Below are positions 63,554-64,000 of a stretch of 64,000 nucleotides of DNA, in pieces. Made by a program: the position numbers and the translations under genes. The stretch comes from JACDER01 sp963842575. Its GTDB lineage: Bacteria; Actinomycetota; Thermoleophilia; Gaiellales; Gaiellaceae. Every line of letters begins with the position of its first letter. Within the stretch, counting starts at the first letter, position 1. The DNA is taken from positions 434,001-498,000 of the forward strand of contig CAWJGS010000004.1 in NCBI GenBank assembly GCA_963842575.1. The letters are read 5' to 3'. The notes below the pieces were generated by a model, which was not told where the DNA came from, did not search any database, and saw only the letters and a list, made by a program, of their open reading frames with translations.

Positions 63554-64000
63554 ATGTTCGGCTCGCTCGCGTCCAAGCTCCGCTATCCGCTGCTCGGCGC
63601 CGCTGCGGCGGCGCTCGCGCTCACGACCGCCACCGCCCTCGCGGGATCCGGCGTCGGCGACGTCTTCAACCTCGGCCAGGCAAACACCGTCAACGTGGAG
63701 AGCTCGCTCAGCGGCAACACGAGCGGCGGCCCGCAGCTGCGGGTGGAGAATTCCGCCACCACCCAGAACGCCTTCGGCGTCCTCGGCCGGATCACCGCCG
63801 GCGCGCCCGGCACCCAGAGCGCGGGCCTCCGCGGGATCAACTCGGCTACGAACGGAAACGGCTTCGGCATGTGGGGCTTCCACCAGAGCAATGGCATCGG
63901 AGTGCTCGGCGAGGGACCCCGACCGGGACCGGCGTCGCCGGCAGGCACACCGGCTCTTCGCGGCACCGACTCCGGTGTGGACGGCCAGACCGCCTCGACC
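63554..64000 (+). CDS. exported GVxG-repeat surface protein, 3' truncated by window end
   Basis: ATG 63554 (MFGSLASKLRYPLLGAAAAA) opens a signal or anchor, then GSGVGDVFNLGQANTVNVES and PQLRVENSATTQNAFGVLG, closely matching the protein at 29185. GLRGIN, GMWGFH and GVLGEG repeats follow. From about 63912 to 63960 the best match to the repeat (TGTGVAGRHTGSS) is in another frame, after which the first frame resumes. This suggests two compensating single-base errors. No GGGAATA/GTCT promoter is visible upstream, unlike the paralogue. The gene continues beyond the window. Confidence 0.75.
   Translation, partial: MFGSLASKLRYPLLGAAAAALALTTATALAGSGVGDVFNLGQANTVNVESSLSGNTSGGPQLRVENSATTQNAFGVLGRITAGAPGTQSAGLRGINSATNGNGFGMWGFHQSNGIGVLGEGPRPGPASPAGTPALRGTDSGVDGQTAST

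Overview
The window is high-GC DNA (roughly two thirds or more G+C by eye). It has dense genes on both strands, frequent ATGA/GTGA stop-start overlaps and many GTG starts. Gene content points to a soil or freshwater actinobacterium, and the Thermoleophilia (Gaiellales/Solirubrobacterales) are the best guess. The reasons are a LAL-type LuxR regulator, SARP/BTAD-type DNA binding, RTX-like and GVxG-repeat surface proteins, hydantoinase-type genes and a selenocysteine system. The taxonomic call is inference.

Layout. (1) 0-4.4 kb: selenocysteine decoding genes selA (5' truncated) and selB, with an O-methyltransferase and a DUF402 protein coupled to selA. The matching tRNA-Sec lies 37 kb away at 41.8 kb. 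(2) 4.4-9.3 kb: a minus-strand operon hyuA-hyuB-MOSC-nitrilase. (3) 9.5-16.3 kb: signalling genes. These are a histidine kinase convergent with a LuxR-type response regulator, a single-domain receiver, two secreted proteins, a substrate-binding lipoprotein and a large sensor kinase. A 125-bp imperfect direct repeat flanks the middle part. (4) 16.6-25.5 kb: oxidoreductase, PadR regulator with hydrolase, a cupredoxin, an RTX-like protein, anti-sigma and ECF sigma factors, and a berberine-type FAD oxidase. (5) 25.7-33.9 kb: LAL regulator, small proteins, a GVxG-repeat surface protein, a DNA glycosylase, a SelA-like PLP enzyme and an SGNH hydrolase. (6) 33.9-40.2 kb: a trp operon (membrane protein, trpD, trpCF, trpB, trpA, phosphotransferase) with a vapBC toxin-antitoxin pair inserted between trpB and trpA. 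(7) 40.2-46.3 kb: a C39-like protease with a tiny Gly-tailed membrane protein, then tRNA-Sec. A 4.2-kb segment follows, ended by an exact 53-bp copy of the tRNA-Sec 3' half. (8) 46.3-52.6 kb: HxlR regulator, Lon protease, VOC protein, a flavin/PNPOx-like protein, an S51 peptidase and an MFS exporter. (9) 52.6-64 kb: a frameshifted FG-GAP/adhesin gene, SMP-30 lactonase, a second S51 peptidase, a large frameshifted fusion (BTAD DNA-binding, membrane helix, beta-propeller, SBP5 solute-binding domain), small genes, a methyltransferase, and a second GVxG surface protein running off the end.

Two regulatory patterns emerge that individual genes do not explain. Five upstream regions share GGGAATA-N16-GTCT (one has GTCC, one GGGAATG). 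They precede the cupredoxin, the RTX-like protein, the anti-sigma factor, a small-protein pair and the surface protein, and look like a local ECF sigma regulon. Separately, the perfect palindrome TACGGATCCGTA sits about 50 bp upstream of three genes: the PNPOx-like protein and both S51 peptidases. It looks like an operator for one unidentified repressor or activator.

About fifteen genes are split by one or more single-base frameshifts, while equally long genes (lon, the LAL regulator, selB, trpB, trpCF, trpD) are intact. Some of these may be consensus errors and some real decay. The sequence alone cannot decide, so split genes are reported with approximate shift points.
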